Source of the DNA: Teichococcus wenyumeiae
GTDB taxonomy: Bacteria; Pseudomonadota; Alphaproteobacteria; Acetobacterales; Acetobacteraceae
Length of the DNA stretch: 64,000 bases
Assembly (NCBI RefSeq): GCF_003696345.1
Contig: NZ_RFLX01000013.1
Location: 99,487-163,486 of the forward strand
Reading direction: 5' to 3'
Position numbers and translations under genes: made by a program. The notes beneath the pieces are model-generated. The model made no database searches and was not told where the DNA came from. It worked only from the letters and a program-made list of their open reading frames with translations. Positions 1-7,924 of the stretch are shown here, piece after piece (within the stretch, counting starts at the first letter, position 1; the number at the start of each line of letters is the position of its first letter).

Positions 1-161
1 CGATAGCCATTGGGCAGGCATTCCAGATTGGTGAAGGCCACATCGGCGTCACGCACGATGTCGAAGAGCGGGCGGACCTGCGCATCCGTCAGCGAGCCGA
101 GGCGCCGCATGAGAATGCTGTCGCCCGTCAGGGCGATCCGGAGCGGCGGTCTCGGCGTCAT
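1..161 (-). CDS. CapA-family (PGA_cap) metallophosphatase-like protein, N-terminal part
   Basis: Partial gene running off the left edge; about 53 N-terminal residues are visible. The opening contains IALTGDSILMRRL followed by LFDIVRDADVAFTNLE, which resembles the GD...ML and ANLE blocks at the start of CapA/PgsA-type (PGA_cap, metallophosphatase-fold) proteins. The ATG at 161 was chosen because an AGGAGAAG ribosome-binding site lies about 8 bases upstream; another ATG further upstream (180) is out of frame. No signal peptide is visible in the part shown. The substrate cannot be told: members range from poly-gamma-glutamate export to uncharacterised soluble enzymes. Confidence 0.65.
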   Translation of the reverse strand, partial: MTPRPPLRIALTGDSILMRRLGSLTDAQVRPLFDIVRDADVAFTNLECLPNGY

Positions 162-448
162 GAAGCAACTTCTCCTGCATTTCTGGACATCGGCTCGATT
201 GGTGAGCTCGGTGGTTTCTTACGGGATAAATTCCATCTCAGCCTAGAGGCCTTGAGCTTGGCCTTTGGAATGATTTGGTGCCGTTATGGCCCGTGAAGGA
301 TGGAAGGCGCGCGCCATCGCCAAGCGGCCTTGCGCTCCATGATGGCCGGAGAAATGGAAAAGGCGGAGGGCCAGCGGCGCCTGAAGGCGCGAAACCAGAT
401 GCCGGCAGGGTGTCGTGGCGGCTGTCCTGCGCCCGTGGCACGGCGACT

Positions 449-1051
449 TCAGCGTCCCGCCGGCTGAGGCCCCCGTGCCGCGTAGCGCAGCCCGTCGATG
501 AGGACATCAGCCGTCCGCAGCACGTTCCGCCGCCAGTCCGGCGTGTCGTGCATGTAGCACATGCCCACCAGGGCCCGCAGGATCTCCTCGGCGCTGATGT
601 CGCCGCGCATCTCCCCGGCCGAGACGGCGCGCCGCAGCAGGCGGTCCAGCGCGCCCACCATCTGCTCCAGCATGCAGACCGCCAGTTGCGAGGAACTCTG
701 CGCCACGACGGCCAGGGCGGCCGACATGCCCTTCTTCACTGCGACGAAGCCGATCATCGCATGCACCCAGCGGCGCACCGCCTCCACCGGTGCCTCGTTG
801 TCCAGCTGCTCTGCCAGTGCCACCAGCTGCTGCACCTCACGGCGGTAGATCGCCTCGAACAGGGCCTCCCGTGTCGGGAAATGCCGGTAGAGGGTGCCGA
901 TGCCGACCTCGGCCTGCCGGGCCACCGCTTCCAGGCTGGCTTCCGCCTCGCCCTGGTTGAACACCTGGGTCGCGGCTTCCAGCAGGCGCTCGCGGTTCCG
1001 CTGCGCATCGGCCCGCGGCTTGCGGCCGCTCCTCACCAGTTGATCCGCCAT
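449..1051 (-). CDS. TetR/AcrR-family transcriptional regulator
   Basis: A 200-aa repressor-type protein. The N-terminal helix-turn-helix lies at about residues 38-61 (SLEAVARQAEVGIGTLYRHF), with the typical TLYRHF recognition helix end; the rest is the helical ligand-binding domain. The ATG at 1051 is preceded by GGAGGGAT. It is transcribed away from the aldehyde oxidoreductase operon starting at 1245, and the shared 193-bp intergenic region carries a perfect 15-bp inverted repeat at 1084-1098. It therefore probably controls itself and that operon. The inducer is unknown; an aldehyde or aromatic compound is a guess from context. Confidence 0.9.
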   Translation of the reverse strand: MADQLVRSGRKPRADAQRNRERLLEAATQVFNQGEAEASLEAVARQAEVGIGTLYRHFPTREALFEAIYRREVQQLVALAEQLDNEAPVEAVRRWVHAMIGFVAVKKGMSAALAVVAQSSSQLAVCMLEQMVGALDRLLRRAVSAGEMRGDISAEEILRALVGMCYMHDTPDWRRNVLRTADVLIDGLRYAARGPQPAGR

Positions 1052-1083
1052 ATCCCTCCGACCGCCCTTTGCCGCTTGATAAG

Positions 1084-1098
1084 CGGAGGGACCCTCCG
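1084..1098. promoter_or_regulatory. Candidate TetR operator in divergent promoter region
   Basis: Perfect inverted repeat CGGAGGGACCCTCCG (7+1+7) between the divergent TetR gene and the aldehyde oxidoreductase operon. It is followed directly by TATAAA (1099-1104), a plausible -10 element for the rightward operon, so binding would block transcription. Length and symmetry fit a TetR dimer site; the assignment is inference. Confidence 0.5.
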
Positions 1099-1244
1099 TA
1101 TAAACTCTCACATGCCGCTGGGTTCCTCGCGAGAGCCCGGCCTGGCCTGCCTTATCTGGTCCGCACTGAAGGGGCCAGCAAGTTCGCACCACACCAGATC
1201 CGCTTTCAGACCTGCCCTGCCACCGCCCTCATCAGGAGCGCCGC

Positions 1245-1742
1245 ATGAGTCTGTCCATCGCCTTGAACGTGAACGGCGTGCCCCGGCAAGTCGAACTGGA
1301 TGACCCCCGCGTCACCCTGCTCGACCTGTTGCGGGAGCGCCTGCACCTGACCGGAACCAAGAAAGGCTGCGACCGTGGCCAGTGCGGCGCCTGCACCGTG
1401 CTGCTGGACGGGCGGCGCATCAATGCCTGCCTGGCCCTGGCGGCCAGCTGCGACGGCGCCGCCGTGCAGACCATCGAGAGCCTGGCCGATGGCCCGGCGC
1501 TGCACCCGGTGCAGGCCGCCTTCATCGCCCATGACGCCTTCCAGTGCGGCTACTGCACGCCGGGGCAGATCATGAGCGCCATCGGCCTGATCCAGGAAGC
1601 CCAGGCCGGCGACGACCCTGAGCGGGTGCGGGAGGCGATGAGCGGCAATATCTGCCGCTGCGGCGCCTATGCCGGCATCACCGCCGCCGTGCTGGAAGCC
1701 CAGGCCCGGCTGGAAAACGCGCAGCGGGAAGAAGCCGCATGA
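1245..1742 (+). CDS. paoA: Aldehyde oxidoreductase [2Fe-2S] subunit (PaoA/YagT-like)
   Basis: Small iron-sulfur subunit (165 aa) of a xanthine-oxidase-family molybdenum hydroxylase. The plant-ferredoxin-type cluster ligands are C42, C47, C50 and C62 (CDRGQCGAC...C); the second, molybdopterin-proximal cluster is held by C101, C104, C137 and C139 (CGYC ... CRC). An AGGAG lies upstream of the ATG. E. coli PaoA carries a Tat signal, but this protein starts directly with the ferredoxin domain, so the complex should be cytoplasmic. First gene of a three-gene operon; its stop overlaps the FAD-subunit start by 4 bases. It passes electrons from the molybdenum centre to FAD. Confidence 0.92.
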   Translation: MSLSIALNVNGVPRQVELDDPRVTLLDLLRERLHLTGTKKGCDRGQCGACTVLLDGRRINACLALAASCDGAAVQTIESLADGPALHPVQAAFIAHDAFQCGYCTPGQIMSAIGLIQEAQAGDDPERVREAMSGNICRCGAYAGITAAVLEAQARLENAQREEAA

Positions 1743-2797
1743 AGCCCTTTGAATATCTGCGCCCCGGCAGCATCGCCGAGGCCCTGGCCGCTGGCGCCGC
1801 GCCGGGGGCCGCCTATCTCGCCGGCGGCACCAATCTGCTGGACCTGATGAAGGGCGGCGCCAGCCTGCCGGACCGGCTGGTGGACATCACCCGCCTGCCC
1901 GGCCTGGACCGAGTGGAACCCGCCGCCGATGGCGGGCTGCGCATCGGCGCCCTGGTCCGCAACGCCACCCTGGCGCATGACCCCGGCTTCGCCCGCGCCT
2001 ATCCCGCCGTGGCGGAGGCCCTGCTCTCCGGTGCCTCGGCGCAGTTGCGCAATGCGGCCACGGTGGGCGGCAACCTGGTGCAACGCACGCGCTGCGCCTA
2101 TTTCTACGACCCCACCAGCGCCTGCAACAAACGCCGGCCCGGCAGCGGCTGCGATGCCCGGGGGGGCGAGAACCGCCTGCATGCCGTGCTGGGCTGGAGC
2201 GAGCATTGCATCGCCACCCATCCCTCCGATTTCTGCGTCGCCCTGGCGGCGCTGGGCGCGGTGGTCGAGATCGCCGGCCCGGCCGGCCCGCGTGAGGTGT
2301 TGCTGGAGGATTTCCACCGCCTGCCCGGCGATGCGCCCGAGCGCGAGACGGTGCTGGAGCCCGGCGAGCTGGTTACCGCGCTGCGGCTGCCGCCGGATGC
2401 GGCGGGCTTCGCCGCCCATGCCCGCTACATCAAGCTGCGGGAAAGGACCTCCTATGCCTTTGCCGTGGTCTCCGCCGCCGCCGCGCTGCGCCTGGAAGGC
2501 GGCGTGATCGCAGAGGCACGGCTGGCGCTGGGCGCCGTGGCGCTGAAGCCCTGGCGGGCGCATGGTGCGGAGCGGCTGCTGGTGGGCCGGACGCCGGGCC
2601 CGGAAGCCTTCCGCCAAGCCGCTGAACTGGCGCTGGAGGGCGCCACCCCCTCCGGCGACAACGGCTTCAAGATCGAGCTGGCCCGGCGCATCGCCACACG
2701 CGCGCTGCTGCTGGCAGCGGCCGGCACGCCGGAGCGTGTGCCGGCACTGCCCGCCTCCCCCTTCTCCCATCCGGTCGGAGTGCCGCTCCATGCCTGA
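1739..2797 (+). CDS. paoB: Aldehyde oxidoreductase FAD subunit with [4Fe-4S] insert (PaoB/YagS-like)
   Basis: A 352-aa FAD-binding subunit of the molybdenum hydroxylase. FAD-contact motifs are AGGTNLLDLMKGG (about residues 28-40) and ATVGGNL (107-113). Four cysteines, C119, C129, C138 and C157, lie in a segment matching the insertion that in E. coli PaoB binds an extra [4Fe-4S] cluster, with the diagnostic CNKRRPGSGCDA and CIATHPSDF stretches. This places the enzyme in the PaoABC aldehyde oxidoreductase group rather than among ordinary xanthine or CO dehydrogenases. Start and stop overlap both neighbours, so translation is probably coupled. Confidence 0.92.
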   Translation: MKPFEYLRPGSIAEALAAGAAPGAAYLAGGTNLLDLMKGGASLPDRLVDITRLPGLDRVEPAADGGLRIGALVRNATLAHDPGFARAYPAVAEALLSGASAQLRNAATVGGNLVQRTRCAYFYDPTSACNKRRPGSGCDARGGENRLHAVLGWSEHCIATHPSDFCVALAALGAVVEIAGPAGPREVLLEDFHRLPGDAPERETVLEPGELVTALRLPPDAAGFAAHARYIKLRERTSYAFAVVSAAAALRLEGGVIAEARLALGAVALKPWRAHGAERLLVGRTPGPEAFRQAAELALEGATPSGDNGFKIELARRIATRALLLAAAGTPERVPALPASPFSHPVGVPLHA

Positions 2798-5039
2798 TTC
2801 AGCCAATATGGCGCCCATGCAACGCCGGCACGGCTCCAGCATCGGCCAGCCGCTGACGCGACAGGACGGTTTCCTGAAGGTCACCGGCACGGCGCGCTAC
2901 GCCGCCGACAACAACCCGCCCGGCCTGCTGCATGCCGTGCTGGCCACCAGCCGCGTCGCGCGCGGCCGCGTGGCGGCGCTGGATGTCGCGGCCGCCCTGG
3001 CGCATCCCGGCGTGGTGGAGGTGATGACACCCGCCAACCGCCCGCCGTTGGCCATCGACCCGGATGAACGGACCAGCCCCTTCGCCTTCAAGCTGGATGT
3101 GCTGCAGAACGACCGCATCCGCTATGCCGGCCAGCCCATCGCGGTGGTGATCGCCGAGACGCTGGAAGCCGCGACGGACGGCACCCGCCTGCTCGCGCCG
3201 CGCTATGAGACCGAGGCACCGCAGGTTTCGCTGGAAGATGGGGAGCCCTTCACCCCCCCGGTGGTCGGCCCTGGCTACCCGGCGGAGGAGCAGAAGGGCG
3301 ATGCCGAGGCGGCGCTGGCCGCTGCCGCCCGGCATGTCGAGGCCCGCTACGAAACACCGTCCCAGTACCACAACGCCATGGAGCCGCATGGCATCGTCGC
3401 CAGCTGGGATGGTGACCGGCTGACGCTGGATACGCCGACGCAAGGTCTGGCGATAGCACAGATGCGCGCCGCCGAACTGCTCGGCATTCCGGCCGAGCAT
3501 ATCCATATCCGCAGCCCCTTCCTGGGCGGCGGCTTCGGTTCCAAGGGCCTGCTGGCGGGGCCGCAGATGCTGGGCATCCTGGCGGCGCGGCTGGTGGGGC
3601 GGCCGGTGAAGCTGGTGCTGCAGCGGCCGCAGATGTACGGCCCGGTCGGCCATCGCGCCGCGACGCGGCAGACACTGCGACTGGGCGTGGATGAGAACGG
3701 CGCCCTGCAGGCGATCGACCATCATGTGCTGACCCATTCCAGCCGCTTCGACGATTTCTTCGAACCCGCTGCCGGCGTGTCGCACACGCTCTATGCGAGC
3801 CCGGCCATCCGCACGCGGCACGAGGCGGTGCGGCTGGATGTCGGCACGCCGATGTTCATGCGCGCGCCCGGCGAGGCCAGCGGCAGCATCGCGCTGGAAA
3901 GCGCGATCGACGAGATGGCCTGGGCCTGCGGCATGGACCCGCTGGCCTTCCGGCTGAAGAACTACGCCGAGGTGGAGCCGATCTCCGGCAAGCCCTTCTC
4001 CTCCAAGGCGCTGCGGGACTGCTACGCGCAGGGGGCGGAGCGCTTCGGCTGGGCCACCCGCCCGCTGGCGCCTCGGCAGATGCGGGACGAGGCTGGCTTC
4101 CTGGTCGGCTGGGGTGTCGGCACCGCCACCTTCCCGGCCCTGATGTTCCAGGCGCAGGCGCGCGCCGTGCTGCGGCAGGATGGCAGCGGCGTGGTGGAAA
4201 CCGGCGCGCATGACATGGGCCAGGGCGCCTGGACGGCCCTGGCGCAGATTGCCGCCGATGGGCTCGCCCTGCCGCTGGAGCGGGTGGAATTCCATGCCGG
4301 CGATTCCCGCCTGCCGGATGCCGGCATCGCGGGTGGCTCCGGCCATACCGCCACGGCCGGCATGGCCATCCATGGCGCCGGCGCGGATGTTGTCGCGAAG
4401 CTGGCGGCGCTGGCGATGGATGACGAGCGCTCGCCGCTTTTCGGCGCCCATAACGCCGGGGTGGTGGCGCGCGGCGGGCGGCTGCACCGGCGGGACGATG
4501 AAAGCCGCAGCGACAGCTACGAGGACATCCTGCAGCGCGCCGGCCTGGCCGAGATCGAAGGGCGCGGCAGCAGCGCCTCCGACCCCGCGGCGCAGGCGGC
4601 CTATGCCATGCATGCGCATGGCGCCGTCTTCGCCGAGGTGAAGGTGGACCCGGAACTCGGGCAGGTGCGGGTGACACGGATGGTGGGCGCCTTCGCCGCC
4701 GGGACCATCATCAATCCGCGCATGGTGCAGAGCCAGTACTACGGCGGGATGATCTGGGGGCTGTCCTTTGCCCTGCTGGAGGGGGCGGCCATGGACCACC
4801 GCAGCGGCCGCGTCATGAATGGCGACCTCGCCGAATACCACGTGCCGGTGAATGCCGACGTGCCCTCGGTGGAGGCCATCCTGGTCGAGGAGCGCGACCC
4901 GCATGTCAATGCGCTCGGCATCAAGGGCGTGGGGGAGATCGGCATCACCGGCTCCGCCGGGGCCATCGCCAATGCCGTCTGGCATGCCACCGGCAGGCGG
5001 GTGCGGCGCTTCCCGGTGAGCCTCGACCAGTTGTTGTGA
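2790..5039 (+). CDS. paoC: Aldehyde oxidoreductase molybdopterin-binding subunit (PaoC/YagR-like)
   Basis: Large catalytic subunit, 749 aa, expected to bind molybdopterin cytosine dinucleotide and oxidise aldehydes (often aromatic) to acids. GGGFGSKG (about residue 245) and GAHDMGQGAWTAL are cofactor-binding loops; GVGEIGITG near residue 715 holds the catalytic glutamate. The ATG at 2790 overlaps the FAD-subunit stop by 8 bases and has GGAG about 10 bases upstream; a second ATG at 2808 is possible. No XdhC/PaoD-type maturation factor follows: the next gene is on the opposite strand, 9 bases after the stop. The substrate cannot be read from the sequence. Confidence 0.93.
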   Translation: MPDSANMAPMQRRHGSSIGQPLTRQDGFLKVTGTARYAADNNPPGLLHAVLATSRVARGRVAALDVAAALAHPGVVEVMTPANRPPLAIDPDERTSPFAFKLDVLQNDRIRYAGQPIAVVIAETLEAATDGTRLLAPRYETEAPQVSLEDGEPFTPPVVGPGYPAEEQKGDAEAALAAAARHVEARYETPSQYHNAMEPHGIVASWDGDRLTLDTPTQGLAIAQMRAAELLGIPAEHIHIRSPFLGGGFGSKGLLAGPQMLGILAARLVGRPVKLVLQRPQMYGPVGHRAATRQTLRLGVDENGALQAIDHHVLTHSSRFDDFFEPAAGVSHTLYASPAIRTRHEAVRLDVGTPMFMRAPGEASGSIALESAIDEMAWACGMDPLAFRLKNYAEVEPISGKPFSSKALRDCYAQGAERFGWATRPLAPRQMRDEAGFLVGWGVGTATFPALMFQAQARAVLRQDGSGVVETGAHDMGQGAWTALAQIAADGLALPLERVEFHAGDSRLPDAGIAGGSGHTATAGMAIHGAGADVVAKLAALAMDDERSPLFGAHNAGVVARGGRLHRRDDESRSDSYEDILQRAGLAEIEGRGSSASDPAAQAAYAMHAHGAVFAEVKVDPELGQVRVTRMVGAFAAGTIINPRMVQSQYYGGMIWGLSFALLEGAAMDHRSGRVMNGDLAEYHVPVNADVPSVEAILVEERDPHVNALGIKGVGEIGITGSAGAIANAVWHATGRRVRRFPVSLDQLL

Positions 5040-5048
5040 CGGCGGCGC

Positions 5049-6890
5049 TCAGCGCGCCTGCGCCGCCATCCGCACCGCGGCATTGGCGGCGCCGAAGCCG
5101 GTGGCGCCGCGCCGCTCGATGATCTCGAAGAAGAAGCGGCTTTCGAAAGCCCTTGAGTAAACGTGGAAGAGTTCGCCGCCGGCATCGCGGTCATAAAGCA
5201 CGTCGTGCCGGCGCAGCTCTTCCAGCAGCGGCTCCTCCAGCCCCCACCGGGCGGCGAGGTCGTCATAGTAGTTGGGCGGGATCGGCAGGGTGGCGAAGCC
5301 GCCGTCCCGCAGCCGCCGCACCGCCTCGAAGAGATCCGTGGTCTCGAAGGCGATGTGGTGCACGCCCGCGCCGGCGAAGGCGGTGAGGAAGCGGCCGGTG
5401 GTGGTGTTGCGGCTTTCCGAGATGTTCAGCGGCAGCCGCAGCGCGCCATCGGCGCTGACCATGGCGCGGCTGCGGATCAGCCCCTGCGGGTCGGCGATCT
5501 CCAGGATCGGCTGCGGCTCCAGCCCGAAGACGGCGCGCCAGAACAGCACGAAGCTGTCCATGCTGCCGGTGGGCAGGGCATGGGCGACATGGTCCACCCG
5601 GGCCAGCGGCCCTTCGGCACCGTGCGGCAGCGGCAGGAAATCGTCTTCCCAAGAGGTGGCGGCCTCGGCCTCGTCGATCAGCAGCACCAGCGTTCCGTCG
5701 GAGGCGCGGATGCCGGCCAGGGGCCATTCATCCGGCCGCCGCCGTTCCTGCCATTCGGAACAGAAGAGCGCGCGGGCGCGTTCCAGCGCGCGGGCGGCAT
5801 CGTCCACCCGCACCGCCATGGCGCAGACGGAAGGGCCGTGCAGCTGGAAATGCTCGGCGGCGGCGCTGTCCTGCTCACTGTTCAGCACCAGGCTGACATC
5901 GCCCTGGCGGTAGAGCAGCACATCCTTGCTGCGGTGCTGCCCTTCCAGGCGGAAGCCCAGGGTTTCCAGGAAGGTCGCCAGCTTGGCGCGCGCCGCCGGG
6001 TCCACGGCGAATTCCAGAAAGGCGAAGCCGCTGCTGCGCGGCGGCGCCGGCAGCTCCAGCACCCCGGCCTGCGCCTCCGCCAAGACCAGCGACCGCAGCC
6101 CGTCACGCGCGTTCAACCGCGCCGGCGCCGAGCGGAACTCGTCGTTGAAGACTTCCAGCGAAATGGGGCCGCGATAGCCGGAGCGCACCACCGCGCCGAG
6201 GAAGCCGCCCACATCCAGCTCGCCCTGGCCAGGGAAATTCCGGAAGTGCCGGCTCCAGGAGAGCACATCCATGCTCAGGCGCGGCGCATCGGCCAGTTGC
6301 ACGAAGAACAGCTTCTCCGCCGGAACATCGGCGATGCCGGCGGGATCGTCGCCGATGGAGAGCGTGTGGAAGCTGTCCACGATCAGGCCCAGGGAATCAT
6401 GCCCCGCTTCCCGCACGATCTTCCAGGCATGGCCCCAGCGGCGCACATGCCGGCCCCAGGCCAGGGCCTCGTAGCCGACGCGCAGGCCCCGGCGGGCGGC
6501 GCGCTCGGCCATTTCCTCCAGGTCGGCGGCGGCGCGGGCGTCATCGTCGATAGCGGCTTCCTGCACATTGCTGCAGACCAGCACGAGGTCGGTGCCCAGC
6601 GCCTGCATCACGTCGAACTTGCGCTCGGCACGGTCCATGTTGCGGGCGCGCTGCGGCTCCGGCATGGCCTCAAAATCGCGGAAGGGCTGGAAGAGGGTGA
6701 TGGCGAGGCCGAGCCCTTCCGCCACGCGGCGCACATCGGCGGGGGAGCCGTCGAAGGTCAGCAGGTCGTTCTCGAAGATCTCGACCCCGTCGAATCCGGC
6801 CGCCGCGGCGGCTTCCAGCTTGTCCAGCAATGTGCCGCTGAGGCAGACCGTGGCGATGGAGCGGGGGAAGCGGCGCGCGGCATTCGGCAT
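5049..6890 (-). CDS. quiC: 3-dehydroshikimate dehydratase, QuiC-type fusion (sugar-phosphate isomerase + HPPD-like)
   Basis: A 613-aa two-part protein. Residues 1 to about 280 form an AP-endonuclease-2/xylose-isomerase-like TIM barrel with likely metal ligands in GYEALAWGRH, VDSFHTL, FVQLADA and ISLEVFNDE. The remainder is a 4-hydroxyphenylpyruvate-dioxygenase-like VOC pair with VDHVAHAL, GVHHIAFET and RFFFEIIERRG supplying the usual H/H/E. This architecture is that of pseudomonad QuiC, which converts 3-dehydroshikimate to protocatechuate. The role of the VOC half is less clear. Located 14 bases after shikimate dehydrogenase on the same strand, so the pair would turn shikimate or quinate-derived acids into protocatechuate. 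Confidence 0.88.
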   Translation of the reverse strand: MPNAARRFPRSIATVCLSGTLLDKLEAAAAAGFDGVEIFENDLLTFDGSPADVRRVAEGLGLAITLFQPFRDFEAMPEPQRARNMDRAERKFDVMQALGTDLVLVCSNVQEAAIDDDARAAADLEEMAERAARRGLRVGYEALAWGRHVRRWGHAWKIVREAGHDSLGLIVDSFHTLSIGDDPAGIADVPAEKLFFVQLADAPRLSMDVLSWSRHFRNFPGQGELDVGGFLGAVVRSGYRGPISLEVFNDEFRSAPARLNARDGLRSLVLAEAQAGVLELPAPPRSSGFAFLEFAVDPAARAKLATFLETLGFRLEGQHRSKDVLLYRQGDVSLVLNSEQDSAAAEHFQLHGPSVCAMAVRVDDAARALERARALFCSEWQERRRPDEWPLAGIRASDGTLVLLIDEAEAATSWEDDFLPLPHGAEGPLARVDHVAHALPTGSMDSFVLFWRAVFGLEPQPILEIADPQGLIRSRAMVSADGALRLPLNISESRNTTTGRFLTAFAGAGVHHIAFETTDLFEAVRRLRDGGFATLPIPPNYYDDLAARWGLEEPLLEELRRHDVLYDRDAGGELFHVYSRAFESRFFFEIIERRGATGFGAANAAVRMAAQAR

Positions 6891-6904
6891 CGGGACGGTT
6901 CCGC

Positions 6905-7834
6905 CTATCGGTCGAAGGAAAGAAAGGTTTCGGTCATGCGCGCCGCGTCCGGCTCACGCCTGGTGAAGTGGCGGAAGGCATCGGCGGCCTGGAAGACCGC
7001 CATGCCGCCGCCATGCGCGGTGCGGCAGCCCAGGGCGCGGGCGGCGCGCAGCAGCGCCGTTTCCAGCGGGAAATAGACGATCTCGGCCACCCAGAGAGCC
7101 GGGTGCAGCCATTCGGCCGGCAACGGCAGGCCGGGATGCTCGGCGGTGCCGGTGGGGGTGGCATGGATCAGCCCGTCGGCCGCCGCGAGTGCGGCCTTCA
7201 GCTCGCCGCCCGCCTGGGCACGGCCGGGGCCGAAACGCGCGACCAGGCTGGCCGCCAGGGCCTCCGCCCGCGCGGGGTCCTGGTCGAAGAGATGCAATTG
7301 CCCGGCACCCAGCCGCAGCGCCGCATGCGCCACGGCCGCGCCCGCGCCGCCGGCGCCAAGCTGCACCGCGCGGCCCAGCGGCACCCCCGGCAGTTGCCGC
7401 CGGAAGCTTTCGGCGAAGCCAGAGGCATCGGTGTTGTGGCCGATCCGCCGGCCTTCCCGCAGCACCACGGTATTCACCGCGCCCAGTTCCCGCGCTTCGT
7501 CGGAGAGTTCGTGCAGATGCGGGATCACCTCCTGCTTGCAGGGATAGGTGATGTTGAGGCCGCTGAAGCCCATCCGCTCGGCGGCGGTCAGCAGTTCCGG
7601 CAGCGCATCCGGCCCCAGCCGCAACTGGTCGAGGTCGATCAGCCGGTAGAGCGTGTTGAAGCCCTGGGCGGCGCCTTCCGCCTCATGCATCGCGGGGGTG
7701 CGGGAGAGCTGGATGCCGGCGCCGATCAGCCCCAGCAGCAGTTGCGGGCGACTGACGCGGGCCGTGATGGAGGCGGGCTGCGGGCTGCTGTCTGGCACGA
7801 TCGTGGTCCGGATTTTCTGGCTTGCCAAATTCAT
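6905..7834 (-). CDS. aroE: Shikimate/quinate 5-dehydrogenase family protein
   Basis: A 309-aa AroE/YdiB-type enzyme interconverting 3-dehydroshikimate and shikimate (or dehydroquinate and quinate). Visible features: substrate-binding LSRTPAMHEAE near residue 43, the catalytic lysine in NITYPCKQEVIPHL, HNTDASGF, and a dinucleotide fold with QLGAGGAGAAVAHA. The N-terminus is about 25 residues longer than usual, and no good ribosome-binding site precedes the ATG at 7834, so a downstream start is possible. Its partner is the QuiC-like gene, which argues for catabolism of environmental shikimate/quinate rather than aromatic biosynthesis. The cofactor (NAD or NADP) was not determined. Confidence 0.88.
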   Translation of the reverse strand: MNLASQKIRTTIVPDSSPQPASITARVSRPQLLLGLIGAGIQLSRTPAMHEAEGAAQGFNTLYRLIDLDQLRLGPDALPELLTAAERMGFSGLNITYPCKQEVIPHLHELSDEARELGAVNTVVLREGRRIGHNTDASGFAESFRRQLPGVPLGRAVQLGAGGAGAAVAHAALRLGAGQLHLFDQDPARAEALAASLVARFGPGRAQAGGELKAALAAADGLIHATPTGTAEHPGLPLPAEWLHPALWVAEIVYFPLETALLRAARALGCRTAHGGGMAVFQAADAFRHFTRREPDAARMTETFLSFDR

Positions 7835-7843
7835 GAACTAACT

Positions 7844-7853
7844 AGTACGTACT
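7844..7853. promoter_or_regulatory. Short palindrome in divergent promoter region
   Basis: AGTACGTACT is a perfect 10-bp palindrome in the 90-bp gap between the leftward shikimate dehydrogenase and the rightward Bug receptor gene. It is a candidate operator, perhaps for the TetR protein at 9046-9663. A palindrome this short can occur by chance. Confidence 0.3.
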
Positions 7854-7924
7854 CGTCAACGCGATTGAATGTCGCGGCGTGATGCGGACCAGATGCCGTA
7901 TCCAGGGAAACAAGGAACGTTCCG

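Noticed and set aside
238..507. Small leftward frame overlapping the end of the TetR gene
   Set aside because: No ribosome-binding site, overlaps the TetR 3' end in another frame, and composition is unlike neighbouring proteins.
2799..4985. Very long open frame (over 700 codons) opposite the molybdopterin subunit gene
   Set aside because: Antisense shadow of a high-GC gene; composition is His/Gln/Gly/Arg-rich with no domain, and the sense frame has unmistakable motifs.
5163..7076. Long rightward frame opposite quiC and aroE
   Set aside because: Shadow frame spanning two real genes, with no ribosome-binding site and no recognisable protein sequence.
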